Shown one piece after another: positions 45,042 through 53,230 of a stretch of 64,000 nt of DNA. The translations under genes were made by a program, and so were the position numbers. Under the pieces are notes generated by a model, which was given only the letters and a program-made list of their open reading frames with translations, did not search any database and was not told the DNA's origin. Every line of letters begins with the position of its first letter. The first letter of the stretch is position 1. The stretch comes from Brevibacterium sp. JSBI002 (GTDB lineage: Bacteria > Actinomycetota > Actinomycetes > Actinomycetales > Brevibacteriaceae): positions 1,674,001-1,738,000 of the forward strand of contig NZ_CP110341.1 in assembly GCF_026013965.1 (NCBI RefSeq). The letters are read 5' to 3'.

Positions 45042-45926
45042 TCAGACGCCGATGAAGATGGGCAGCGCGTCAGGGTGGTGGGCGTGGACGATCGTGAGGA
45101 ACACGAGCGCGTCGAAGAGCAGATGCACCGTGACGGTATAAGGCAGTGACTTCGTGCGAGTGAAGATGAAGGCCTGCACGAGTGCGAAGGGGATCGTCAG
45201 CAGCGGTCCGATCGACCGGTAGCCGAGCTCCCAGAGGAACGACACGAAGATGATCGTGGTGAATACGTTCGCAGTCCAGAATGAGAAGTGTTTGCGCAAG
45301 AGGGCGAAGACCGTGCAGATGAAGAACAGTTCGTCCCAGATGCCCACGGCGTTGACCCCGAAGAACAGTCGGATGATCTCCGACCAGTTCGTCAGCGGAG
45401 GCCAGTTGAGGTAGACCCCGGTGCGCATGAAGTACTGCGGCAGCACTGCCCAAGCGACCACAACGACGAAGACCAGCCAGGCCCACTCCAGCCGCGACCA
45501 GGGCTGGCCGCGACGCAGCGGAAACTGGATCGTCTTGTCATCGAACACATAACGAGACACGACCCAAGGGCCGATGACGACGGCGGAGAGCACAACGCCC
45601 ATGCGTGCGATGTTCGACCACGAGATATCGGCTTCGACAGATATCGCCGAGATGAGAGCGAGACACGCGGCGATGATGCTGAGGTCTCTGGCGAACCTCC
45701 GATTGACACTCCACGCGATGATCAGGGCCGCGAGCATCGGAGCGTATCCGAAGGCGCGGACCTGCGGAAACGTCGTTCCGACGCCGAAGAGCACAACCGC
45801 CGAGACCGCCAGCAAGGCAGCCGCAGCAGCCTCCCAGCTGAGCGGTTTCAACTGCGGGGCTCCGATGGTTACTGCTCGGTCAGTGTCCACGCTCCACACT
45901 GTAGACGAACCCTGACCGAGCCGCAC
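45042..45926 (-). CDS. CPBP-family intramembrane protease-like protein
   Basis: This 294-aa protein has about eight spans. The CPBP region shows IWDELFFICTVFALLRKH, where the usual EExxxR motif is replaced by DE-L-F, and a VHLLFDAL histidine motif near the C terminus. It may thus be an inactive or atypical CAAX-protease homologue. The start is uncertain (GTG at 45926, or a later GTG). It is divergent from moeA1. Confidence 0.72.
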   Translation of the reverse strand: MRLGQGSSTVWSVDTDRAVTIGAPQLKPLSWEAAAAALLAVSAVVLFGVGTTFPQVRAFGYAPMLAALIIAWSVNRRFARDLSIIAACLALISAISVEADISWSNIARMGVVLSAVVIGPWVVSRYVFDDKTIQFPLRRGQPWSRLEWAWLVFVVVVAWAVLPQYFMRTGVYLNWPPLTNWSEIIRLFFGVNAVGIWDELFFICTVFALLRKHFSFWTANVFTTIIFVSFLWELGYRSIGPLLTIPFALVQAFIFTRTKSLPYTVTVHLLFDALVFLTIVHAHHPDALPIFIGV

Positions 45927-46010
45927 CGGATCTTCAGCCAGTGGCGCACCGGAACATCGCGCTTGGCTGTGCCGAATCGCAAGTAGGATCGGAGCGAGGG
46001 AAGGACATCA

Positions 46011-47228
46011 TTGGACCCAGAGGACTACTGCGAGCTCATCGCCGCACTGGCACCGAACCTGCACACCGAAACGACGCCGTTACACAGTGCTCTCGGGCGC
46101 ACCACGGCAACCGATATCACAGCTCCACGATCGGTGCCCGGGTTCGCCGCCTCGGCGATGGATGGGTTCGCCCTCGACGGAGCTGCCCTCAACTCCGCCC
46201 GCGACGGCAAGTCCATTCGAGTCGTCGGCGACACTCCCGCCGGACATCCCGCCGTCACTCTGCAGACGGGATGCGCGGTGCGCGTGATGACGGGCGCTCC
46301 CGTTCCCACCGATGCCGAGGCGGTCGTGCCCGTCGAGCTCACCGATGCTCAGCAGACCGGGCCGGCTCCCGAAGCCATCAGAATCGATTCCCTGCCCGAG
46401 GCAGTGCCTACGCAGTGGAATATCCGCGCGATCGGCGAGGACATGAGCCGGGGCGACACCGTCCTGACCGCGGGGCAGCGGATCACCTCGGCCGGGGTCG
46501 GCGTGCTGGCGATGCTCGGCGTCATCGAGATCGACGTGGTCCGCAGGCCCCGCATCGGTCTGATCGTCACCGGAGACGAAATCCAGGGCACCGACCGGAC
46601 AGGCGAGAGCCGTACCGAGGCGACCGCCGCCGCGATCTTCAACTCGAACCTGCCGATGCTCGCCGCCGCCGTCCGCGGCTTCGGTGCCGACCCCATCGAA
46701 GCCACGTGCAGCGACGACGCCGACGAGCTGCGCGGTGTGCTCACGACGATGAGCACCGAGGCCGACCTCGTGGTGACGACCGGAGGAATCAGCGCCGGTG
46801 CCTTCGAAGTCGTCCGTCAGGTCCTGGAACCCGCCCATTCGACATTCCGCCGACTGGCTATGCGACCCGGATCGCCACAGGGATTCGGGCTCTATGGAAC
46901 TCTGCCGCTCATTCATCTGCCCGGCACTCCACAGGGAGCTCTCGTCGCCTTCCACCTCTTCGTCGGCTCGCTGCTGACCGGGAAGCGTCTGCGGCAGAGA
47001 TGGCGGAAGGGAATTCTCGCAGGCCCCGACCTGCGACCACACGGAAACGCCGAAACGTTCCGTCCCGGCACCTTCACCGAATCGGGGGAGATCCTCCCCG
47101 CCGACCGGGCCAGGCTTCCGAACTTCGCCACGGCCGATGTGATCATCAGAATCCCTGCCGGTACCGATACCCCGCGTGGTTCAGCGGAACTGTGCGCAGG
47201 CACGGCGGTCGACTACCTCGAGTGCTGA
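46011..47228 (+). CDS. moeA: MoeA-type molybdopterin molybdotransferase, divergent copy
   Basis: This 405-aa protein has the MoeA order of domains: N-terminal AASAMDGFALDG, the MTGAPVPTDAEAVVPVE loop, a MoCF-binding domain with TTGGISAGAFEVV and the C-terminal domain. MoeA inserts molybdate into adenylated molybdopterin. Two signatures are altered (PGSPQGFGLYG, and LPGTPQGALVA where many MoeA proteins have GNPVS), so substrate or metal choice may differ. It starts at TTG with GAAGGA upstream. A second MoeA lies at 49848. Confidence 0.88.
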   Translation: MDPEDYCELIAALAPNLHTETTPLHSALGRTTATDITAPRSVPGFAASAMDGFALDGAALNSARDGKSIRVVGDTPAGHPAVTLQTGCAVRVMTGAPVPTDAEAVVPVELTDAQQTGPAPEAIRIDSLPEAVPTQWNIRAIGEDMSRGDTVLTAGQRITSAGVGVLAMLGVIEIDVVRRPRIGLIVTGDEIQGTDRTGESRTEATAAAIFNSNLPMLAAAVRGFGADPIEATCSDDADELRGVLTTMSTEADLVVTTGGISAGAFEVVRQVLEPAHSTFRRLAMRPGSPQGFGLYGTLPLIHLPGTPQGALVAFHLFVGSLLTGKRLRQRWRKGILAGPDLRPHGNAETFRPGTFTESGEILPADRARLPNFATADVIIRIPAGTDTPRGSAELCAGTAVDYLEC

Positions 47229-47248
47229 TGCCGTCCGCCCTGTCGGAT

Positions 47249-47254
47249 TAGGAT
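47249..47254 (+). promoter_or_regulatory. -10 box of a probable leaderless moeB transcript
   Basis: TAGGAT ends 6 nt before the ATG at 47261; the gap GGGGCC is G-rich but would not be transcribed. No good -35 box is visible. The gene is also close to moeA1 (32 nt), so read-through is possible. Confidence 0.35.
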
Positions 47255-47260
47255 GGGGCC

Positions 47261-48466
47261 ATGTCCACTTCACGCCTCAGCCCTGCCGACCGGACCCGCT
47301 ACGCACGGCAGATCCGGCTGTCCGGATTCGGCGAAAGCGCGCAGGCGTCGCTGCTCGACTCGCACGTGCTCGTCATCGGCGCCGGGGGGCTCGGTGCCCC
47401 GATTCTCAGCTACCTCGCGGCCGTGGGCATCGGCACGATCACCGTGGTCGACCCCGATATCGTCGAACTGAGCAATCTGCATCGACAGGTCATCCACACC
47501 GAGGCGGCCATCGGCACTCGTAAGATCGATTCCGCTCAGCAGCGGATGAACGGGATCAATTCGTCGATCGAGGTCCGCACGATTCCGCAGCTGCTCACTC
47601 CGGACAACGCTCTCGAACTCTTCGCAGGCGTCGACATCGTCGTCGACGGCAGCGACAACTTCGCCACCCGCTACCTCGCCAATGACGCCTGTGAGATTCT
47701 CGGCATCCCGCTCGTCTGGGGGACGATCCTCGGCTTCGACGGCCAGGTCGCCGTCTTCGATGCCGAACGCGGCGCCACCCTGCGCGACATCTACCCCGAG
47801 GTTCCCGCTCCGGGCAGTGTGCCCGACTGCTCGGTCGCCGGAGTCCTCGGGCCCCTGTGCGGAAGCATCGGATCCGCCATGGCGATGGAGGCCGTCAAGG
47901 TGCTCACCGGCATCGGGACACCGCTGATCAACAGCGTGGCGATCCACAGCAGCCTCGACGCGGGCTGGGAGACGGTCCCGGTCCGGCCGATCCCCGGCAG
48001 GCCTCCGGTCACCGACCTCGAGCAGCATCGCGGCGACTACGCCCAGCACACGTTCGACTCTCTGAGCACCGACGGCGACACGGCAGAGAGTGCAAAAGGC
48101 TCGACCACAGGGGAGGACCCTCTCGGGCCGGCCACCGTCACCTGGGCGGAGGTCGAGTCAGGCTCCATCCTCGTCGACATCCGCGATGACGATGAGGTCG
48201 CCTCGGGGATGGTCCCCGGTGCCATTCACATTCCGATGGACGAGCTGCTCGCCGATCTCAGCCGGCTGCCGACTGCCAACACAGCCGACGCGTCCGCCAT
48301 TTCTGACGTCGCCCCCGCACGGCCGCACGGGATCGCACTGTACTGCCGGTCGGGAGTGCGCTCGGCGAAGACCGCTGCGCAGCTGCGTTCACACGGCATC
48401 GCAGTGACCTCGGTCAACGGCGGATACCTCGCGTTTCTGTCACAGCCGACACCTCAACGGCGCTGA
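47261..48466 (+). CDS. moeB: MoeB/MoeZ-type adenylyltransferase with rhodanese domain
   Basis: This 401-aa E1-like protein has the ATP motif GAGGLGAPIL (near residue 41), the RQVIH and DGSDNFATRYLANDA motifs and a C-terminal rhodanese domain (about 290-400) with the active-site cysteine in LYCRSGVRSAKTA. It adenylates the C-terminal Gly-Gly of MoaD (and maybe ThiS or CysO), and the rhodanese gives sulfur. The CxxC zinc-cysteines of E. coli MoeB are not obvious. It converges on moaD. Confidence 0.92.
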   Translation: MSTSRLSPADRTRYARQIRLSGFGESAQASLLDSHVLVIGAGGLGAPILSYLAAVGIGTITVVDPDIVELSNLHRQVIHTEAAIGTRKIDSAQQRMNGINSSIEVRTIPQLLTPDNALELFAGVDIVVDGSDNFATRYLANDACEILGIPLVWGTILGFDGQVAVFDAERGATLRDIYPEVPAPGSVPDCSVAGVLGPLCGSIGSAMAMEAVKVLTGIGTPLINSVAIHSSLDAGWETVPVRPIPGRPPVTDLEQHRGDYAQHTFDSLSTDGDTAESAKGSTTGEDPLGPATVTWAEVESGSILVDIRDDDEVASGMVPGAIHIPMDELLADLSRLPTANTADASAISDVAPARPHGIALYCRSGVRSAKTAAQLRSHGIAVTSVNGGYLAFLSQPTPQRR

Positions 48467-48472
48467 CGAGTC

Positions 48473-48718
48473 CTACCCGCCGGCGAACGGCGGGAGAACG
48501 TCGACGGTGTCACCATCGGCCAAGGCTGCCGACTTGTCGGTGGCGGCCACGGAATTGACGAGGAAGCTCGAGCGCGACAGCACGGTCGCGGCTTGGGGGT
48601 CGGCCGCCTCGGCGAGGGTCGTGACGAGCTCATCGACGGACCCGGCACGGATCTGTGATTCTCGGGCGCCGAAGGCCTCCCGGGCTGCGGCGAAGAACCG
48701 AACGGTGATGGTGGGCAC
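48473..48718 (-). CDS. moaD: molybdopterin synthase small subunit (MoaD/ThiS-like sulfur carrier)
   Basis: This 81-aa beta-grasp protein ends in FAGG; the terminal Gly-Gly is thiocarboxylated. The N-terminal TITVRFFAAAREAFG is typical of MoaD. It gives sulfur to precursor Z through MoaE. The GTG start is next to the moaA stop, and the overlap-like spacing implies one transcript moaA-moaD. Confidence 0.92.
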   Translation of the reverse strand: MPTITVRFFAAAREAFGARESQIRAGSVDELVTTLAEAADPQAATVLSRSSFLVNSVAATDKSAALADGDTVDVLPPFAGG

Positions 48719-49807
48719 TTATCCTCCGATGGCGCTCATGGGTCGTTGCGGCTGCTCGAACGAATCCGTTTCCATCCCATGACCGGCGAGCTTCTTCCAG
48801 TGCGCACCCTTCCACAGGTTCGCGATCGATTCGTCGGAGGCGCCATCGCGCATCGCGGTGAGCAGATCGACCTCGGTGCGGGAGAACAGGCAGGTGCGCA
48901 CACGTCCTTCCGCGGTCAGCCGGGTGCGAGTGCAGTCGGCGCAGAAGGGACGCGTGACCGAAGCGATGATGCCGACGGTGCCGAGGATCGTATCGGGACG
49001 GCGTTGATCGGCGACGAGGAACTTCTCGGCCGGGGCGCCGTTGCGCGGGGCCGAATCCGGGGTGAGGACGAATCGGGGTTCGAGGAGGGCGAAGATGTCG
49101 GCGGCGGTGATCATCGACGTCCGCTCCCAGGAATGTCCGGCGTCCAGGGGCATCTGTTCGATGAACCGCAGGCTCAGATCCTGTTCGAGGCACCACTGCA
49201 GCAGATCAGGCGCTTGTGCATCGTTGACCCCCGGCAGGAGCACAGCGTTGATCTTCACCGGCTCGAGGCCGGCGGCCTTCGCCCCGTCGATGCCTGCCAG
49301 CACGCGTTTGAGGAATGGGCGCCGGGTCATCGTCTCGAAGGTCTCCGGATCGATCGTGTCGAGCGAGACGTTGATGCGATCGAGTCCGGCGGCCTTGAGC
49401 CCGGCCGCTCGTTTGTCGAGGCCGATCGCGTTCGTCGTCAGCGCGATGTTCGGGCGCGGTTCGAGGGCGGCGACCCCGGCGATGATCTCGTTGATGTCCT
49501 TGCGGGTCAGTGGTTCACCGCCGGTGAACCGGACCTGGTCGACCCCGAATTTCTCCACGGCGATGCGCACGAACCGAACGATCTCGTCCCGCGACATTGC
49601 GGAATCACGAGACATGAATTCGACGCCTTCGGCCGGCATACAGTACGTGCAGCGCAGATTGCAGAAATCGGTGAGTGAGATGCGCATGTCGGTGGCGCGA
49701 CGATCGAAGGTGTCGAGCAGCGCATCCTCGTTGTGGCCGGTGAATTCCGCACCTGGGTCGACAGTCGGAGTTCTCAGCACAGGCATCGGCAGACCGATCT
49801 TCTCCAT
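48719..49807 (-). CDS. moaA: GTP 3',8-cyclase
   Basis: This 362-aa radical-SAM enzyme has the CxxxCxxC cluster motif in DFCNLRCTYCMPAEG (near residue 46), the second cluster cysteines in PFCADCTRTRLTAEGRVRTCLF, and the C-terminal Gly-Gly tail (SAIGG). With MoaC it turns GTP into cyclic pyranopterin monophosphate. The start ATG follows AAGGAGG. It is divergent from moeA2 with only 40 nt between the start codons. Confidence 0.96.
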   Translation of the reverse strand: MEKIGLPMPVLRTPTVDPGAEFTGHNEDALLDTFDRRATDMRISLTDFCNLRCTYCMPAEGVEFMSRDSAMSRDEIVRFVRIAVEKFGVDQVRFTGGEPLTRKDINEIIAGVAALEPRPNIALTTNAIGLDKRAAGLKAAGLDRINVSLDTIDPETFETMTRRPFLKRVLAGIDGAKAAGLEPVKINAVLLPGVNDAQAPDLLQWCLEQDLSLRFIEQMPLDAGHSWERTSMITAADIFALLEPRFVLTPDSAPRNGAPAEKFLVADQRRPDTILGTVGIIASVTRPFCADCTRTRLTAEGRVRTCLFSRTEVDLLTAMRDGASDESIANLWKGAHWKKLAGHGMETDSFEQPQRPMSAIGG

Positions 49808-49847
49808 TTCGTCATCCTCCTTGAGAGCGTGTCGATATCATCGTCCC

Positions 49848-51055
49848 ATGACTACAGCGAAGATGCATCGTGAGCGGGTATTCGAGACGATCGCTCCACT
49901 CACCGGGACGCAGGAGCTGCCGCTGCACGCACTGCTCGATGCCCCGCGCAGGCTCGCCGCCGATGTGAGTTCACCGATCGATGTTCCCGGCTTCGACAAC
50001 TCGAGCATGGACGGTTATGCCTTGGCCGCGGCACCGTGGAGGAGATGCGGCAACGCCCGATTCTCGTATGCGGTCGCGTCGCAGCGGGGTCCCGTGGTGA
50101 GACAGTCCAGCCGGGCACCGCGGTGGAGATCATGACCGGGGCACCGCTGCCGCAGGGAACCGATATGGTCGTCAAGATCGAAGACACCTCGCCGGGACGC
50201 TTCGGTGCCGAATCCATCACCCTCGACGCTCATGCGGAACCGCGCCCGGGAGCATTCGTCCGCCCCCGCGGCTCCGACGTGAGCGCCGGGCAGACCGTGC
50301 TCACCGCGGGCACCATGCTCACTCCCGCCCACCTCGGCGTGGCCGCCGCCTGCGGAATCCGCACGCTGCCGGTCCTCTCGCTGCCACGCGTGCTCATCGT
50401 GAGCACAGGTGACGAGATCGCCGCCGAGGCGGCCGCCGGAATCAACGACGCGAACTCAGTGACGCTCTCGGCCGGGCTGCGCCGCCTCGGCGTCGAAGTC
50501 GATGTCGCCTTCGTCCCCGATGATCCGCAGCAGCTGCTCGACCGAGTGCGGCGCAGCGACGCACAGCTCGTCATCTCCACCGGCGGAATCTCCAAAGGCG
50601 CTCACGAAGTCGTCAAGCTCGCAGCCGAACTCGATGCCGAATCCGCGATGGTCTTCGAACCCATCGCCATGCAGCCCGGCGGACCACAGGGATGCGGACG
50701 TCTGGCAGACCACGCCTGGGTCGCGCTGCCCGGCAACCCGGTGAGCACCCTCATCAGCTTCGAACTGTTCATCCGTCCCGCGCTGCTCGGCCTGGCAGGC
50801 GACGCAGCGCCCCGCGAAGTCGCCCACCACCGCCTGGCCCACGGGTTCGATGAGACCCCGCCGGCCGGGAAGCTCCAGGTCCGCCGTGCCCGGCTCACCG
50901 AGGCGGGCCTCGAATTCGTCGGCGATTCCCGTTCCCACCTGCTCCACAGCTACGCCGAGGCGACCCACCTCGTCTTCGTCTCACCCGACGAACCCGGACC
51001 GGACAACCCGTTCTCACCCGCGGGGGATAGGCTGATGACGTGGAAGATCGCATGA
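49848..51055 (+). pseudogene. moeA: second MoeA-type molybdotransferase, frameshifted
   Basis: The N-terminal part from ATG 49848 reads normally through NSSMDGYALAA, then the frame is lost at GGCCGC^GGCA (50024-50033). From GTVEEMRQRPILVCG the second frame has all MoeA domains: the MTGAPLPQGTDMVVKIED loop, STGGISKGAHEVV and ALPGNPVSTLISFELF. Adding one C after 50029 restores a protein of about 402 aa. This copy has the classical GNPVS motif. TATCAT (49836-49841) ends 6 nt before the ATG and no ribosome binding site is seen, so a leaderless start is possible. It overlaps moaC by 4 nt. Confidence 0.85.
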
Positions 51056-51522
51056 AGCTCTCGCACGTCGACGAGACCGGAACCGCCCAGATGGTCGATG
51101 TCGGCGACAAAGACGTGACCAAACGCCGGGCGGTGGCCACCGGGACCATCACGACCCGCAGCGAGGTCATCGACATGATCGCCGAGGCGGGACTGCCCAA
51201 GGGAGACGCCCTGCCCGTGGCGCGCATCGCCGCAGTGATGGGGGCGAAGCGCACCAGCGACCTCATTCCCCTGTGCCATCCGCTGCCGCTGACCGGAATC
51301 GACGTCGAATTCGCACTCGGCGACGATCGTGTGACCATCACCGCCGCAGTGAAGACGGTGTCGAAGACCGGAGTCGAGATGGAGGCCCTGACGGCCGTGA
51401 CCACGGCCGCGCTGACGATCTTCGACATGATCAAGGCCGTGGACAATCAGGCCGTGATCAGCGATGTCAAGGTCATCGAGAAGTCAGGCGGAAGGAGCGG
51501 AGATTGGACACGAGGAGCATGA
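51052..51522 (+). CDS. moaC: cyclic pyranopterin monophosphate synthase
   Basis: This 156-aa protein has the MoaC signatures LIPLCHPLPLTGIDVEF, the KTGVEMEALTAVTTAAL segment with catalytic residues, and DMIKAVDN. It acts with MoaA to make the pterin precursor. The ATG at 51052 overlaps the moeA2 stop and matches the family start; a GTG at 51040 behind GGGGGATAGG is a possible alternative. Its stop overlaps moaE by 4 nt. Confidence 0.95.
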   Translation: MKLSHVDETGTAQMVDVGDKDVTKRRAVATGTITTRSEVIDMIAEAGLPKGDALPVARIAAVMGAKRTSDLIPLCHPLPLTGIDVEFALGDDRVTITAAVKTVSKTGVEMEALTAVTTAALTIFDMIKAVDNQAVISDVKVIEKSGGRSGDWTRGA

Positions 51523-51953
51523 GCGCTACCGGCACGGTCATCACCACCGGAGTCGTCGACACCGAGATCTCCACGGCGGCCCTCGAACCCGAAGTCCTCA
51601 CCGACACCTGCGGCGCAGTCGTGAGCTTCTCCGGCGTCATCCGCGACCACGACGAGGGCCGCGGCGTGAGTTCCCTGCACTATGAGGCCCACCCCCTCGC
51701 GGCCGATCAGATCGCCGAGGTGGCCGCCGACATCGCTGCCCGCCACGCCGAGGTCCGCCTCTCCGTCGTCCACCGGGTCGGCGACCTCACCATCGGAGAC
51801 GTGGCTCTGGCCGCCGTCGTGGCCTCGGCCCACCGGAAGGACTCGTTCCTGGCCTGTTCCGAACTCATCGACGAGGTCAAAGCCCGAGTGGCGATCTGGA
51901 AGCACCAGCACTTCGCCGACGGCAGCGACGAATGGGTGGGAGCCCTCGAATGA
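51519..51953 (+). CDS. moaE: molybdopterin synthase large subunit
   Basis: This 144-aa protein has the MoaE patterns GAVVSFSGVIRDHDEG, LHYEAHPLA, VHRVGDLTIGD, the catalytic Lys region SAHRKDSF and IWKHQHF. With MoaD it puts the two sulfurs on precursor Z to make molybdopterin. Its start is ATG at 51519 with GAGGAG upstream. It overlaps both neighbours. Confidence 0.95.
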   Translation: MSATGTVITTGVVDTEISTAALEPEVLTDTCGAVVSFSGVIRDHDEGRGVSSLHYEAHPLAADQIAEVAADIAARHAEVRLSVVHRVGDLTIGDVALAAVVASAHRKDSFLACSELIDEVKARVAIWKHQHFADGSDEWVGALE

Positions 51954-52351
51954 CTCAGCTGCGCATCAGCGAGGCCGCACGGTTCCTCGGCGTCAGCGAC
52001 GACACGGTGCGCCGGTGGGTCGCCGACGGGCGGCTCACCTCGCTCAAGGACTCCTCGAACCGTGCCGTCGTCGAAGGCAGGGAACTCGCCGAACTCGCGC
52101 AGTCGTCCGCAGCCTCACTCGCCGACCCCAGCGGCGTTATGAGCTCCTCACGGAACCGATTCGCCGGTCTCGTCACCGCCGTCGCCGTCGACGGAGTCAT
52201 GGCCCAGGTGAGCATGCAGTGCGGGCCCTTCCGCGTGGTCTCGCTGATGTCGGCCGAAGCGTGCCGCGAACTCGACCTGCAGCCGGGCAGTCTCGCCACC
52301 GCCTCGGTGAAGGCGACGATGGTCTCGATCGACACTGTCCCCGGCGACTGA
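51950..52351 (+). CDS. HTH-Mop (TOBE) molybdate-responsive protein
   Basis: This 133-aa protein has an excisionase/MerR-type helix-turn-helix (residues 3-45, RISEAARFLGVSDDTVRRWV) and one Mop/TOBE-like domain (about 66-132), where MopI-like proteins bind molybdate. It may regulate modA or store molybdate. It overlaps moaE by 4 nt and precedes modA by about 110 nt. This is a minimal ModE-like layout known in actinobacteria, but function is inferred. Confidence 0.85.
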   Translation: MTQLRISEAARFLGVSDDTVRRWVADGRLTSLKDSSNRAVVEGRELAELAQSSAASLADPSGVMSSSRNRFAGLVTAVAVDGVMAQVSMQCGPFRVVSLMSAEACRELDLQPGSLATASVKATMVSIDTVPGD

Positions 52352-52439
52352 GCCTCACCCGTCAACCGGTGGGAGAGCCGATTTTCGGGACTGCAGACCG
52401 CCCTGGAATCTCAAAAGCGTCGTCCAAGTCGACATGAAC

Positions 52440-52451
52440 CCGCAAATGCGG
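52440..52451. promoter_or_regulatory. inverted repeat in the modA leader
   Basis: CCGCA-AA-TGCGG is an exact 5-bp inverted repeat 13 nt before the modA start, partly overlapping the region upstream of the GGGGG ribosome binding site. It is a candidate operator for the HTH-Mop protein or a small RNA hairpin. Confidence 0.35.
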
Positions 52452-52464
52452 TTTCAATAGGGGG

Positions 52465-53229
52465 ATGAAGAAAACCCTTATCGGGCTCAGCATCGTCGCT
52501 GCCCTGACCCTGTCCGCGTGTTCCTCCGGCGCCGATTCGCAGTCCGAATCGGATGCGCCCAAGGAGATCACGGTGTTCGCCGCCGCCTCGCTGACGGAGG
52601 TGTTCGAAGACATCGCCGACGAATTCGCGAAGGCCGAGCCGGATGCGCCCGAGGTGAAATTCTCCTTCGCGGGATCGTCCGACCTCGTCGCGCAGATCTC
52701 CGAAGGCGCCCCCGCCGACGTCATCGCCACCGCCGACGAGAAGACCATGGACACCTTGAACGGCGACGATCTGCTCGCCGCAGAGCCGACGATGTTCGCC
52801 TCGAACACGCTGACGCTGGCCGTAGCCGAAGGCAATCCGACGGCGATTGAGAGTTCGAAGGACTTCGCCGACAGCGATCTCGTCGTGTGCGCGCCCCAAG
52901 TTCCCTGCGGTGCGGCCACCGAGAAGTGGGCCGACGCCAATGATGCGACGCTCGAACCAGTCAGCGAAGAGAACTCCGTGACCGACGTCCTCGGCAAGGT
53001 CAGCGCCGGGCAGGCCGACGCCGGCATCGTCTACGTCACCGATATCGCCCGCGCTGACGGCAAGGTCGAGCAGGTCGACCTCGACGGCGCCGACAAGGTC
53101 GTCAACAAGTACCCCGCCGCGACCGTTAAGGCCAGCGAGAATCAGGAGCAGGCCGAAGCGTTCGTCGAGTTCCTCGGAACCGATACCGCCCAGAAGCTGC
53201 TGCGCGACGCCGGGTTCGCCGCCGCCTGA
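52465..53229 (+). CDS. modA: molybdate ABC transporter substrate-binding lipoprotein
   Basis: This 254-aa protein starts with a lipoprotein signal (LTLSAC lipobox; Cys at residue 19) and a mature periplasmic-binding fold. ModA features are ITVFAAASLTEVFEDI, KFSFAGSSDLVAQI, the GAPADVIATAD segment and the CAPQVPCG and GKVSAGQADAGIVYV regions. It binds molybdate or tungstate outside the membrane. It is followed by the fused permease-ATPase gene after 1 nt. Confidence 0.95.
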   Translation: MKKTLIGLSIVAALTLSACSSGADSQSESDAPKEITVFAAASLTEVFEDIADEFAKAEPDAPEVKFSFAGSSDLVAQISEGAPADVIATADEKTMDTLNGDDLLAAEPTMFASNTLTLAVAEGNPTAIESSKDFADSDLVVCAPQVPCGAATEKWADANDATLEPVSEENSVTDVLGKVSAGQADAGIVYVTDIARADGKVEQVDLDGADKVVNKYPAATVKASENQEQAEAFVEFLGTDTAQKLLRDAGFAAA

Positions 53230-53230
53230 T

